Shown here piece by piece: positions 41,467-50,229 of a stretch of 64,000 nucleotides of DNA. Position numbers and translations under genes: made by a program. Each line of letters begins with the position of its first letter. Position 1 is the first letter of the stretch. Source of the DNA: Streptomyces luomodiensis (GTDB taxonomy: Bacteria > Actinomycetota > Actinomycetes > Streptomycetales > Streptomycetaceae); assembly GCF_031679605.1 (NCBI RefSeq), contig NZ_CP117522.1:4836001-4900000 (forward strand). The letters are read 5' to 3'. The notes under the pieces were generated by a model that saw only the letters and a list, made by a program, of their open reading frames with translations, did not search any database and was not told the origin of the DNA.

Positions 41467-42131
41467 TCGCCGAGGACAACGCCCTGCTGAGGGAGGGCAT
41501 GGTCCTGCTGCTGACCTCCGCCGGGCACGAAGTGGTGGCGGTCGCGTCCAGCGGCCCCGAGGTGCTGCCCGCCCTCCTCGAACACCGCCCGGACGCGGCC
41601 GTGCTCGACGTCCGTATGCCGCCGGGCTTCCGCGACGAGGGGCTGCGCGCGGCGCTCGCGGCGCGGCGGGAGATGCCCGGCCTGCCGGTGCTGGTGCTCT
41701 CGCAGTACGTCGAGGAGACCTACGCGGCCGAGCTGCTGGCCGATGGCGCGGGCGGGCTCGGCTATCTGCTGAAGGACCGGGTGGGGCGGGTGGAGGAGTT
41801 CCTGGACGCGCTGGAGCGGGTGGTCGCGGGCGGTACGGCGCTGGACCCGGAGGTGGTGAAGGAGCTGCTGACCCGGCGCCGTGACGACCCGGTGGACTCC
41901 TTGACGCCGCGCGAGCGCGAGGTGCTGCATCTGATGGCGGAGGGCCGGGACAACACCACGATCGCCCGGACGCTGGTGGTCTCGGAGCGCGCGGTCAGCA
42001 AGCACATCGGCAATGTCTTCGCCAAGCTGGGGCTGCCGCCGAGCGACAGCGGGCACCGACGGGTGCTGGCGGTTCTGGCGTACCTCGACAAGGGGGCGAA
42101 CAAGGGGGCTGGGCACGGCGCGGCGTCATAA
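41454..42131 (+). CDS. LuxR/NarL-family response regulator
   Basis: 225 residues. The receiver domain has the acidic pair in VIAEDNALLR, the phosphoacceptor Asp in AVLDVRMPP (about 52), Ser in LVLSQY and Lys in LLKDR. The C-terminal LuxR-type HTH is LTPREREVLHLMAEGRDNTTIARTLVVSERAVSKHI. The start is GTG at 41454, overlapping the kinase gene. Cognate partner of 40300-41466. Its stop codon lies in a 15-bp repeat. Confidence 0.94.
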   Translation: MRVVIAEDNALLREGMVLLLTSAGHEVVAVASSGPEVLPALLEHRPDAAVLDVRMPPGFRDEGLRAALAARREMPGLPVLVLSQYVEETYAAELLADGAGGLGYLLKDRVGRVEEFLDALERVVAGGTALDPEVVKELLTRRRDDPVDSLTPREREVLHLMAEGRDNTTIARTLVVSERAVSKHIGNVFAKLGLPPSDSGHRRVLAVLAYLDKGANKGAGHGAAS

Positions 42132-42170
42132 CGGATGGCGTCATAACGCGCGGCGTCGTAACGCGCGGCG
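42117..42170. repeat. 15-bp tandem repeat across the response-regulator stop
   Basis: Three copies of GCGCGGCGTCATAAC, with the second starting GGAT and the third having GTAAC. Each contains the TAA that ends the gene in the first copy. Confidence 0.85.
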
Positions 42171-42234
42171 GTCGGCGGGGCGGGGCGGGTGCGGGCCCCG
42201 CCCCGTACCGCCCGCCCTGTCGGCCACCGTTCAC

Positions 42235-42382
42235 CGGTCGCCATCGGCCGCCTGCCGCCGTCGGTCAGCCATCGGCCGCCTGTCGCCATCGGTCAGCCAC
42301 CGGCCACCTGTCGTCGTTCGCCGTCGGTCGGCCCGGTGTGGGCCGGCCGCCTGTCGTCGGCCGGCGGCCACCGTTCGCCCTC
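42235..42382. repeat. Degenerate repeats between convergent RR and ABC permease genes
   Basis: Four imperfect copies based on CGCCATCGGCCGCCTGTCG / GGTCAGCCATCGGCC, about 20-30 bases each, fill most of the 267-base gap. They are variants of one another and can also pair. No gene is seen here. Confidence 0.6.
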
Positions 42383-42398
42383 TGCGCCTCGGTCGTCC

Positions 42399-44996
42399 CT
42401 ACCGCGCCGCCGCCTCCCGTGGGTACCGTCCCCGCAGCGTGGTCCACACCGGTGGCAGGGCGCCCGCCGCCGTCGTCGCCACGACCACCGCGACGATCAT
42501 CGCGGCCTGCGTCGGTGGCAGATACGGCACCGTGCCCGCCATGGCCACGCTGAAGGCCAGCAGCGGTACGGCGGCCACGGCCGCGCCCACCAGCAGCCCG
42601 GTCAGCACCGTGGCCGCCGCCTCCAGCCGCAGCATCCGGCGCAGTTGGCCGCGGTCCGCACCCGCCAGCCGGAGCAGCCGCAGCTCGGGCCGGCGGCCGA
42701 TCGCGATGAGCGCGAGGGTGCTCAGGACGGCGATCACCGTAAAGGCCCCGATCGCCCCGACCACGGCGACCGAGACCACCTCGGCCAGCGCCCGGTCCGC
42801 CGGCTCGCCTTTGACCGGTGCCGGGTCCCGCTCCACCCGGGCCCCGGGCACCGCCCGCGCCAGCGCCTTCGTGACCGCCTTACGGTCGGCATCGGGCGCG
42901 GTCGCGACCAGGACCCGCCCCGTACCGGGATCCGTACCGGGCGCCGAGGTGTGGCGCAGCAGCTCGTCGCGCGAGAGGAGGAAGTCCCCGAGGGCGAGCG
43001 AGCGGGTGTAGGTCGCCACGACCCGCAGCCGGGCCTCCTGACCGTCCCCGAAGCGCAGGGTCACCGTGGAGCCGGGCCGTACGCCGAGGGAGTCCGCCCG
43101 GTCGGCGCCGACCGCGACCGTACCGGGCCGCAGCCGGGCGAGGTCCCCGTCCCGCGGCCCCGGATCCAGGGTGCGCGTCAGCCGCTCAGGGGTGACGCCG
43201 AAGACCGGCAGCCGTTCCAGTTCGGGCGAGCCGAGCCGGCGCGCCGCCAGCAGCACCGTGCCGGGGACCACCTCCGTGGCCGCCCGTACGCCGGGGACCT
43301 GCCGGATCCGCTCCACCGCGCCGGCCGGGAGCCCGCCGTCCGCGTGCACCGCGAGATCGGCGCGCAGCACCTGGCGGGCCTGGGCGTCCCCCGCGTGCGT
43401 CAGCGTCGCGCCGCCACCGAGCTGGACCCCGGCGAACGCGGTGACCAGCACGATCGGGGTGATCGCCGCGCCCAGCCGCTGGGCGGACGCGGCGCAGTTG
43501 GCGGCGGCGAGGCGGCCGCCGGGGCCGAACCGCCGCAGGGGAGCCCCGAGCAGCCGCATCGCGCCCTCGGCGATCCACGGTCCGAGCACCGCGCAGGCGA
43601 TCACCATCGTCACCGCCGCCGCACCGGCCGCGGCCGCCGCGGTCGCCCCCTGCTGGAGGGCGGCCGTCCCCGCCGAACCCGCGCCCACGGCCAGCAGCGC
43701 CAGCCCGGTGATACGGCGCGCCCTGCCGGGCGTCCGTTCGCGCAGCGCCTCCGCCGGACGCGCCGTGGCGGTCCCGGAGCAGCCGATGAGCGCCGCGATC
43801 CGGGCCACCAGGACGGTGACGGCGGCGGTGGCCAGGGGCGCGGTCCACAGCGGCGCGGGCAGCGTCAGATCGAGTCCGGTGGGCAGCGCGCCCCGCGCGT
43901 CCAGCAGCGCGCGCAGCCCCAGGTAGGCGGGGGCCGCCCCGGCCGCGCCCATCAGCGCCGCCCAGGCCGCGACCCGCCCCACCTCCCGGCCCACCGCACC
44001 GCGCAGCTGCCCCGGCGTGGCCCCGACCGCCCGCAGCAGGCCCAGCTCGTGGGAGCGTTGCCGCAGCGCCTGGACGATGGTCGACGACACCACGAGCAGC
44101 GCCACGAGGACGACGGTGCCGGCCACGGAGCCGAGCGCCGCCAGCAGCTCGCCGCGGGCGGGCGTGGCGTCCAGGTGCTCGGCCTCACCCCGGCCGTGCC
44201 CGGTCAGGACGCGCACGGTGGCCGGATCGCCGTCCGTGCGCCCCCCGACGTCGGTGACACCGGCCGTATCGAGGGCCGTCCGCACCCGCCCGGCCAGCGC
44301 CTCCGGGTCCGTGCCGGGTCCCGCGACGACGCCGATGGCGTCCAGCTCGTCCGGGTGGCCGGCCAGCCGGTGGGCCTCGGCGCCGGTGAACCAGACGGCG
44401 GTGCGGGGGCCATGGGCCACGCCGACCACGGTGTACGCCGTGTCGCGGCCGCCCACGCGCAGCGTCAGCCGCGCCCCGACGCGGCCCGCGCCGCCGCCCG
44501 TCACGACCTCGTCGGCGCGCTGCGGGGCGCGGCCCGTCCGTAGCGCGTAGGGCGCCAGCCGGGCGGCCTCCCAGGGCCGTCCGGTGGCGGACCGTCCCGC
44601 GAGCCCCACCGGGAACTCCACGTCGGCGACGGCCGTGCGCACCCCTGGCACCCCGCGCACCACGGTCAGCGCCGTGCGGGGGATCCGGACCCGCTCGGTG
44701 AGCCCGGCGCTCACGGTCTCGCGCTCGCCCAGCGACGTCGCGCTGAAGCGAGTGGTCTGGTCGCCGGCCACGACGAGATCGGCCCCGGCGTACCGCTCCA
44801 CCCGTGGATGGGCGCTCCAGGCCGAGGCGAGGGTCAGCCCGAAGGCGCCGAGCAGCAGGGAGGTGAGGGTGAGCGCGGCGAAGACGGCGGTCCACGCCTT
44901 ACGGTGGGCACGGGTGGCGCGGGCGGCCAGCAGGGCGGTGACCTTCCTGCCCTCCCAGGCGTCCGCCTTCACGCCGTCCCGGATGGTCGCCTTCAC
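42399..44996 (-). CDS. ABC transporter permease with two FtsX domains
   Basis: 865 residues, MacB/FtsX-like. An N-terminal helix (WTAVFAALTLTSLLLGAFGL), a long extracytoplasmic domain, a first group of three helices (about 250-360), a second periplasmic-side domain and a last group of three helices (about 745-845, as in VVGAIGAFTVIAVLSTLALIAIG) are seen. This class moves lipids, peptides or antibiotics, or transmits mechanical work, rather than importing small solutes. The ATG overlaps the ATPase stop as ATGA. Confidence 0.92.
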   Translation of the reverse strand: MKATIRDGVKADAWEGRKVTALLAARATRAHRKAWTAVFAALTLTSLLLGAFGLTLASAWSAHPRVERYAGADLVVAGDQTTRFSATSLGERETVSAGLTERVRIPRTALTVVRGVPGVRTAVADVEFPVGLAGRSATGRPWEAARLAPYALRTGRAPQRADEVVTGGGAGRVGARLTLRVGGRDTAYTVVGVAHGPRTAVWFTGAEAHRLAGHPDELDAIGVVAGPGTDPEALAGRVRTALDTAGVTDVGGRTDGDPATVRVLTGHGRGEAEHLDATPARGELLAALGSVAGTVVLVALLVVSSTIVQALRQRSHELGLLRAVGATPGQLRGAVGREVGRVAAWAALMGAAGAAPAYLGLRALLDARGALPTGLDLTLPAPLWTAPLATAAVTVLVARIAALIGCSGTATARPAEALRERTPGRARRITGLALLAVGAGSAGTAALQQGATAAAAAGAAAVTMVIACAVLGPWIAEGAMRLLGAPLRRFGPGGRLAAANCAASAQRLGAAITPIVLVTAFAGVQLGGGATLTHAGDAQARQVLRADLAVHADGGLPAGAVERIRQVPGVRAATEVVPGTVLLAARRLGSPELERLPVFGVTPERLTRTLDPGPRDGDLARLRPGTVAVGADRADSLGVRPGSTVTLRFGDGQEARLRVVATYTRSLALGDFLLSRDELLRHTSAPGTDPGTGRVLVATAPDADRKAVTKALARAVPGARVERDPAPVKGEPADRALAEVVSVAVVGAIGAFTVIAVLSTLALIAIGRRPELRLLRLAGADRGQLRRMLRLEAAATVLTGLLVGAAVAAVPLLAFSVAMAGTVPYLPPTQAAMIVAVVVATTAAGALPPVWTTLRGRYPREAAAR

Positions 44997-45769
44997 GCCG
45001 TCCCCACTCCCAGGTCCTTGAGGAAGCGACGGATGTCGGCCGCGTCGGGCCGCTCCTGCCGTCCGACGAGCCTCCCCCGCATCAGGAACAGCGCCTCGTC
45101 GGCCCAGGCGGCGGCGAACGGGTCATGGGTGACCATGACGACCGTATGGCCCTCACGGTCGACGGCCTCCCGCAGCAGTGCCAGCACCTCCTCCGCGGCG
45201 GCGGGGTCGAGCGCGCCCGTCGGCTCGTCGGCGAAGACGATGTCGGGCGCGGTGACCAGCGCGCGGGCGATCGCCACCCGCTGGCACTGCCCGCCGGACA
45301 GCTCGGACGGCGAGGCGTCGCCCCGGTCCTCCAGTCCGACCGCCGCGAGCCCCCGCAGGGCGCGGTCGCCGACGGTCCGGCGGCCGAGCAGCAGCGGCAG
45401 GGCGACGTTCTCCGCGACGCTCAGCGACGGCACCAGGTGGTGCGCCTGGAAGACGAAACCGATCCGCTCCCGCCGCAGCCGGGTCAGCGCCGCCTCCTTC
45501 AGCGAGGACAGCTCCGTACCGCCGATGCGCACCGTTCCGGCCGTCGGCCGGTCGAGCCCGGCGGCGCACTGAAGCAGCGTCGACTTCCCGCAGCCGGAAG
45601 GGCCCATCACCGCGAGGAACCGCCCGCGCGGCACCGTCAGATGGATGGGGTGCAGCGCCACGACCCCCCGCCCGTACTCCCGGCTGACGCCTTCCAGGCT
45701 CAGCGCGTGGTGCCAGGTCCCCGCCCGTTCCGCGGTGGCCGTCGTACGGCTCCGCCCCTGCCCGTCCAT
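44993..45769 (-). CDS. ABC transporter ATP-binding protein (LolD/MacB type)
   Basis: 258 residues. Walker A GPSGCGKSTLL, Q-loop VFQAHHLVPSL, signature LSGGQCQRVAIARAL with Cys in place of the more usual Gln/Arg, Walker B IVFADEPTGALD and H-loop MVTHDP. First gene of the exporter operon. The convergent two-component genes probably regulate it. Confidence 0.94.
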   Translation of the reverse strand: MDGQGRSRTTATAERAGTWHHALSLEGVSREYGRGVVALHPIHLTVPRGRFLAVMGPSGCGKSTLLQCAAGLDRPTAGTVRIGGTELSSLKEAALTRLRRERIGFVFQAHHLVPSLSVAENVALPLLLGRRTVGDRALRGLAAVGLEDRGDASPSELSGGQCQRVAIARALVTAPDIVFADEPTGALDPAAAEEVLALLREAVDREGHTVVMVTHDPFAAAWADEALFLMRGRLVGRQERPDAADIRRFLKDLGVGTA

Positions 45770-46030
45770 CTGTCCCGCCCCTCTTCCGTGTCCCGCGCAC
45801 CGGGCGGATCAGACGGTCCGCCGGCCACGAAGAACGCTAGAAACAGGCGCGGCCGCGCGGGAGAGAGCGCGGTCCCGTACTGGGGGTGGAGCGGGCTACA
45901 CCCCCCGTGGCGGGGCGGTCCCCAGCCGGGGCGGTCCCCAGCCGGGGCGGGGACGGACTCCGGGTGGCCTCCGCCCGGCCGCCTGGCCGCCGTCATGACC
46001 AGGCATCGTCTGACGGACCGGCATCCGGGA
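45770..46030. other. Intergenic region upstream of the ABC operon
   Basis: 260 bases between the exporter ATPase start and the end of the phosphatase gene. It contains two copies of CCCCAGCCGGGGCGGT (about 45913-45950), each able to form a hairpin, probably terminating the phosphatase transcript. No ORF is supported. Confidence 0.5.
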
Positions 46031-47173
46031 TCACACCGACGGCACATCGGCCGACGGCACATCGACCGCCGTGCGCACCGCGCCGAGCACCGGCTTGCGG
46101 AGCAGCAGCAGCGCCGCGTCGTCGTGGAGCCGGCCGCCCACATGGGTCAGCAGTTCGTCGTGGAGCGCGGCGAGCGTGCGGGACGGCTCGTCGCAGATGT
46201 GCCGCGGCACCCGTTCCAGCAGCGGGAAGTACTCCCGGCCCCGGTCCCGCGCCTCGATGACCCCGTCGGTGTAGAGCAGCAGCTGGTCCCCGTCGGCGAA
46301 CGGCACCACCTGGAGGCTCGGCTGATCGCCGCCCAGGGAGGCCAGACCGAGCGGCGGGGCCGGGCGGGTGGGCTCGACGGCGATCACCCCGGACGCGCCG
46401 AACAGCAGCGGCGGGGCGTGTCCGCAGTTGACGAGCTCCATCCGGCCCTCCCGGGGATATCCGGCGACCACGGCGGTGACGAAGTCGTCGGGCGCCAGGT
46501 TGCGGGACAGGCTGCGCTCGATCCTGGCGACGACGTCGAGCAGGTCCGGTTCGTCGTAGGCGGCCTCGCGGAAGACGCCGAGCACCAGCGCGGCGGTGCT
46601 CACCGCGGGCAGTCCCTTGCCGCGCACATCACCGACGATCAGCCGGACTCCGTGCGGGGTGGGCAGCAGGGCGTAAAGATCGCCGCCCACCCGCGCCTCG
46701 GCGGCGGCGGCGCTGTAGCGGACGGCCACCTGGAACTGACCGACCCGGGCGGGCACCGGTTTGAGCAGGGCGTTCTGGGCGGCCTCGGCGACCGAGCGGA
46801 CCGCGGCGAGAACCTGCTCACGGCGCCTGAGCAGACCACTGGCCAGACTGCTCGCCAGGGTCACGGCGGCGGGCGTGGCCACCATGATGGCCAGGGTGCG
46901 CGGCTGTTCTCCACCCCAGGCCCCCAGCAGCCCGCTCATCGTGATGGCGAGCAGCCCGATCCTCAGCACCCCCCACGGTCGGCAGGTGGCGGCGGCGAGC
47001 GCCGGGCCGACGGCGAGCATCGGCAGCCAGCCCAGGCCCCCCGAGGTGACGAGGGCGAGCGAGACCACGCCACAAATGATCAGTACGGGCACCGCGGGGG
47101 CGAAGTACCCGGGAAGGTACGGCTGAAGGTTCGGCTGGTCGGGGTCGTAGGGGCGAAGTCGGGGCGGGAACAT
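46031..47173 (-). CDS. SpoIIE-like PP2C-type serine phosphatase, membrane
   Basis: 380 residues from the ATG at 47173. About four hydrophobic segments in the first 130 residues (FAPAVPVLIICGVVSLALV, LGWLPMLAVGPALAAA) are followed by a PP2C/SpoIIE catalytic domain with EARVGGDLYALLPTP, VGDVRGKGLPAV and the ending LHDDAALLLLRKP, where Asp residues bind metals. Such proteins dephosphorylate anti-anti-sigma factors. No partner gene is adjacent. The upstream open frame to 47269 is not family-like. Confidence 0.9.
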   Translation of the reverse strand: MFPPRLRPYDPDQPNLQPYLPGYFAPAVPVLIICGVVSLALVTSGGLGWLPMLAVGPALAAATCRPWGVLRIGLLAITMSGLLGAWGGEQPRTLAIMVATPAAVTLASSLASGLLRRREQVLAAVRSVAEAAQNALLKPVPARVGQFQVAVRYSAAAAEARVGGDLYALLPTPHGVRLIVGDVRGKGLPAVSTAALVLGVFREAAYDEPDLLDVVARIERSLSRNLAPDDFVTAVVAGYPREGRMELVNCGHAPPLLFGASGVIAVEPTRPAPPLGLASLGGDQPSLQVVPFADGDQLLLYTDGVIEARDRGREYFPLLERVPRHICDEPSRTLAALHDELLTHVGGRLHDDAALLLLRKPVLGAVRTAVDVPSADVPSV

Positions 47174-47291
47174 GTCCTGCTTCGCTGCTCTCTTCCGCTC
47201 GGGGCGGTGATAGACGGTGATGCCGGAACACCGGAATGTCTGCTTCGTCCAGGTAAGCAGTAATTGCACTCATCCGACAAGGCCGAGATTT

Positions 47292-48089
47292 TCAGATAGT
47301 GAGCGAGAGGTTCCTGGTCACCCGGGTCGCCGCCGGGACCAGCCGGGTCCGGAACAGCTCACGGTGCGGATCCATGCCGGCCAGCCGGTCCGTCCTCAGC
47401 GAGACCCCGAGCGAGCCGAGCCGCTCCCCGCTGTAGATCGGCACCGCGAAGCAGACCGTGCCCATGGCGTACTCCTCCAGGTCCGCGACCAGCGGACTGC
47501 CGGTCGGGGAGTCCAGCCGGCGCAGCAGATCGACGGGGTGGGTGACGGTGCGGGGCGTGAGACCGGGGAGCGTATGGCGGGACAGATACTCGCGCCGGGC
47601 GTCGTCGTCCAGCTCCCGCAGGACGCATTTGCCGAGCGCGGTGGCGTGCCCGGCGTCCTCGTACCCCACCCACAGATCGACCCGGGGCGCCCGGGGGCCG
47701 TCGACGATCTCCGCGACCCGGATCTCGCCCTCGTCGTAGAAGGTCAGGTAGGCGGCGGCGGACAGCTCGTCGCGCAGCGCGGCGAGGATGGGGCGGACCC
47801 GGACGAGCAGCGCCTGATCGCGGGCACCGGCCTCCAGGGTGCGCAGCCTGTCGCCGATCACGAAGCCGCCGTCGTCCAGCCGCCGCACATAGCCGTCATG
47901 GGCCAGCGTCCGCAGCAGGTGATACGTGGTGGCGAGCGCCAGTCCCGTCTCCCGTGCGAGCTGTTTGGCCGGCGCACCGCCCTCGTGTGCGCCTACCGCT
48001 TCCATCAGCCGGAAGGCCCGCTGCACGGATGAGATCAGGGTGGGGGCCGCTCGATCTCCCATGTATCCAGATTGCTCCGATATGGGCAT
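47292..48089 (-). CDS. IclR-family transcriptional regulator
   Basis: 265 residues. Winged helix at about 20-75 (SVQRAFRLMEAVGAHEGGAPAKQLARETGLALATTYHLLRTL), then the IclR effector domain with GHATALGKCVLREL and a hydrophobic end. The start could be the ATG at 48089 or at 48062. No catabolic operon is adjacent, so its effector is unknown. A strong hairpin lies before it at 48121-48159. Confidence 0.88.
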   Translation of the reverse strand: MPISEQSGYMGDRAAPTLISSVQRAFRLMEAVGAHEGGAPAKQLARETGLALATTYHLLRTLAHDGYVRRLDDGGFVIGDRLRTLEAGARDQALLVRVRPILAALRDELSAAAYLTFYDEGEIRVAEIVDGPRAPRVDLWVGYEDAGHATALGKCVLRELDDDARREYLSRHTLPGLTPRTVTHPVDLLRRLDSPTGSPLVADLEEYAMGTVCFAVPIYSGERLGSLGVSLRTDRLAGMDPHRELFRTRLVPAATRVTRNLSLTI

Positions 48090-48120
48090 GCGGACAAGAT
48101 CTGGAAAATCCCGCAGACAT

Positions 48121-48159
48121 GCGTGAGGGCGCCGACCGGTGGGGTCGGCGCCCTCACGC
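48121..48159 (-). terminator. 17-bp hairpin terminating the SRPBCC gene
   Basis: GCGTGAGGGCGCCGACC and GGTCGGCGCCCTCACGC are perfect complements with a 5-base loop. It lies 50 bases after the SRPBCC stop (48208) and before the iclR-type gene, so it insulates the two. Confidence 0.75.
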
Positions 48160-48207
48160 ACTCGTTCAGTGCGGTCAGGGGACGGTCAGAGTGCGGCCAG
48201 GGTGCGG

Positions 48208-48666
48208 TCAGCCGGGGGAGATCCGGCCGCGCCAGCCGCCTTCCGCCTCGCCGCGCTGCTCGATGAAGTCCTTGAACCTCCGCAGGTCCCCCTTCACCCG
48301 CCGGTCGAGCGTCCCGGTCATGTCCGCGGCCTTCTCGGCCATACCGGTCGGCTCGAAGACCATGGCCAGGTTGACCCGGGTGTGGTCCTCGTCAACGGAC
48401 TCGAAGGTCACCAGACCCTGCTGCTGTACGTCACCGGAGGTGGTCCGCCATGCGATGCGCTCGTCGGGGAGCTGATCCACGATCTCGGTGTCGAACTCCC
48501 GGCGCACACCCGCGATGGAGGTCGCCCAGTGGTTGTGGCGGTCGTCCACCTGGGTGACCTGGTCCACGCCTTCCATGAACCTCGGGAACTCGGTGAACTG
48601 CGTCCACTGGTCGTAGGCGGTGTGGAGCGGAACCCTAACCTCGACGGACTCCCGCACGGTGCTCAT
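48208..48666 (-). CDS. SRPBCC/polyketide cyclase-fold protein
   Basis: 152 residues of the START/Bet v1-like fold: MSTVRESVEVRVPLHTAYDQWTQFTEFPRFMEGV at the start, then WATSIAGVRREFDTEI and the C-terminal RFKDFIEQRG. The family binds hydrophobic ligands and includes aromatase/cyclases and coenzyme Q-binding proteins. No partner operon. The start ATG is fixed by AAAGGAG upstream. Confidence 0.85.
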   Translation of the reverse strand: MSTVRESVEVRVPLHTAYDQWTQFTEFPRFMEGVDQVTQVDDRHNHWATSIAGVRREFDTEIVDQLPDERIAWRTTSGDVQQQGLVTFESVDEDHTRVNLAMVFEPTGMAEKAADMTGTLDRRVKGDLRRFKDFIEQRGEAEGGWRGRISPG

Positions 48667-48789
48667 CGGTGACTCCTTTCGACGTTGCCGCGTCGCTCAG
48701 CACGGCGGGTATCCGAGACCACCGGCCCCAAACGTGCGGCGCCCGGACGATCGGCGCGGCGGACCGCGGATCAGCGCGGCGGGTGCGGA

Positions 48790-50055
48790 TCAGCGCAGCG
48801 GATGCAGCGCGGCCAGTTCGGCCGGGGAGGTGCCGGTCGCGATGGCGTCGGCCAGCAGCCGTCCGCTGAGCGGGCCGAGGGCCACGCCCCACATGCCGTG
48901 GCCGCCGTTGACGTAGACGCGCGGCGAGCCGGTCGGGCCGACCAGCGGCAGCCCGTCGGGGGTGCAGGGGCGGGCGCCGACCCAGGTGTCCGTACGGGCG
49001 TCCCAGTCGATGCCCCGCAGCAGCGGACGGGCCGCCGCGATGATCGCCTGGATCCGGCGCGGGTCCACCGGCCGTTCCGCGGGGGCCAGTTCCATCATCC
49101 CCGCGACCCGCACCCGGCCCTCGCCCAGCGGAGTGCAGACGACCTTCTGGGCGGCCAGGTACGTGGGACGGGTGGGGGCGCCCTCGGCCGGGACGCTGAA
49201 GCTGTAGCCGCGTCCGGCCTGGACCGGCACCCGGACCCCGAACGGGCGGACCAGCGCGTCCAGCCAGGCCCCGGTGGCCACGACGGCGACATCCGCGCGG
49301 AGTTGGCCCCCGGCGGTGGTGACGGCCACCTCCCGCCCGAGGTCCCGGATTCCGGACACCTCCGTCCGCTCCAGGATCTCGCCGCCGCGCTCGCGCACCG
49401 CGCCGGCGAGGGCGCGGACGAAGTTCCCGGGGTTGAGATAGCGCTGGCCGTGGAGTTCGACGGCCGCGCCGATGCCGTCGCCGAGCGCCGGTTCCAGCGC
49501 ACGGGCCCGGTCCCCGTCCATCGGCTCGTACGCGATCTCGAAACCGGCCGCGCGGGCCTGCTCCAGCTCCTCGACCATCCGGGCGCGCTCGGCCGCGGTG
49601 CGGAAAGCGAGCAGACAGGGTTCGGCGGGCCGGGTCGGTTCGGCGACACCGGCCGCCGCGAGGGCGTCGTACGCGTCCAGCGCACGGCGGTTCAGCGTGG
49701 CGAAGGTGACGGCCAGGACCCGCCAGCGGCGCGGGGTGCAGTTCCGGGTGAAGGCGAGCAGGAAGCGGGCGAGCCGGGGGTCGGGCCGGGGCGGGATGTA
49801 GACGGGCGACTCGGGCGAGACCAGGCTGCGCACCCCGTAACGGAGCGCGGCGGGTTCGGGCAGCGGCAGCGTCAGGGCCGGGGACAGCCAGCCGGCGTTC
49901 CCCCAGGAGGCCCCGGCCGCGGGGTGACGCCGCTCCACGACGGTGACCTCGACGCCGTGCTCCTGGAGCGACCAGGCGGTGGCGAGGCCGACCATGCCCG
50001 CGCCGACGACGATGGCGCTGCGCGGAGGGCGGGACGGACCGGTGGCGGTGGGCAC
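48790..50055 (-). CDS. FAD-dependent D-amino acid dehydrogenase-like oxidoreductase
   Basis: 421 residues of the DadA/glycine oxidase class. The FAD-binding site is AIVVGAGMVGLATAWSLQEHG, followed by the GASWGNAGWLSPALTLPLP stretch typical of DadA, and the C-terminal CTPDGLPLVGPTG...VNGGHGMWGVALGP. The GTG at 50055 is preceded by GGAAGGAG at 8 bases; the in-frame ATG at 50073 has none. It is probably dadA-like but not proven. The amidase gene lies upstream on the same strand. Confidence 0.85.
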   Translation of the reverse strand: MPTATGPSRPPRSAIVVGAGMVGLATAWSLQEHGVEVTVVERRHPAAGASWGNAGWLSPALTLPLPEPAALRYGVRSLVSPESPVYIPPRPDPRLARFLLAFTRNCTPRRWRVLAVTFATLNRRALDAYDALAAAGVAEPTRPAEPCLLAFRTAAERARMVEELEQARAAGFEIAYEPMDGDRARALEPALGDGIGAAVELHGQRYLNPGNFVRALAGAVRERGGEILERTEVSGIRDLGREVAVTTAGGQLRADVAVVATGAWLDALVRPFGVRVPVQAGRGYSFSVPAEGAPTRPTYLAAQKVVCTPLGEGRVRVAGMMELAPAERPVDPRRIQAIIAAARPLLRGIDWDARTDTWVGARPCTPDGLPLVGPTGSPRVYVNGGHGMWGVALGPLSGRLLADAIATGTSPAELAALHPLR

Positions 50056-50126
50056 GAATGCGCTCCTTCCCATGGGTGGAACGCCATCATCGGGGTACGG
50101 GGGCGGGCAGCGCACGGGTGCGGGCA

Positions 50127-50185
50127 CCACGCCGTCCCGGGCACCGCGCTGTCCCGGGCACCGCGCTGTCCCGGGCACCGAGAGC
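50127..50185. repeat. 17-bp repeats upstream of the DadA-like gene
   Basis: Three copies of CGGGCACCGCGCTGTCC run head to tail in the 174-base gap between amidase stop and the DadA-like start. Unlike the 3'-end repeats they do not contain a stop codon. Confidence 0.75.
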
Positions 50186-50229
50186 ACGCCGCCCCGAGCA
50201 CCCGCACCGCCGCCGCCGCACCGCCCCGG

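Noticed and set aside
42189..44543. A 784-codon plus-strand frame
   Set aside because: Antisense to the FtsX-type permease and composed of Arg/Gly/Gln-rich sequence.
45125..47263. A 712-codon plus-strand frame
   Set aside because: Antisense to the ABC ATPase and the SpoIIE-like phosphatase, which both have clear catalytic motifs. No domain is recognisable in it.
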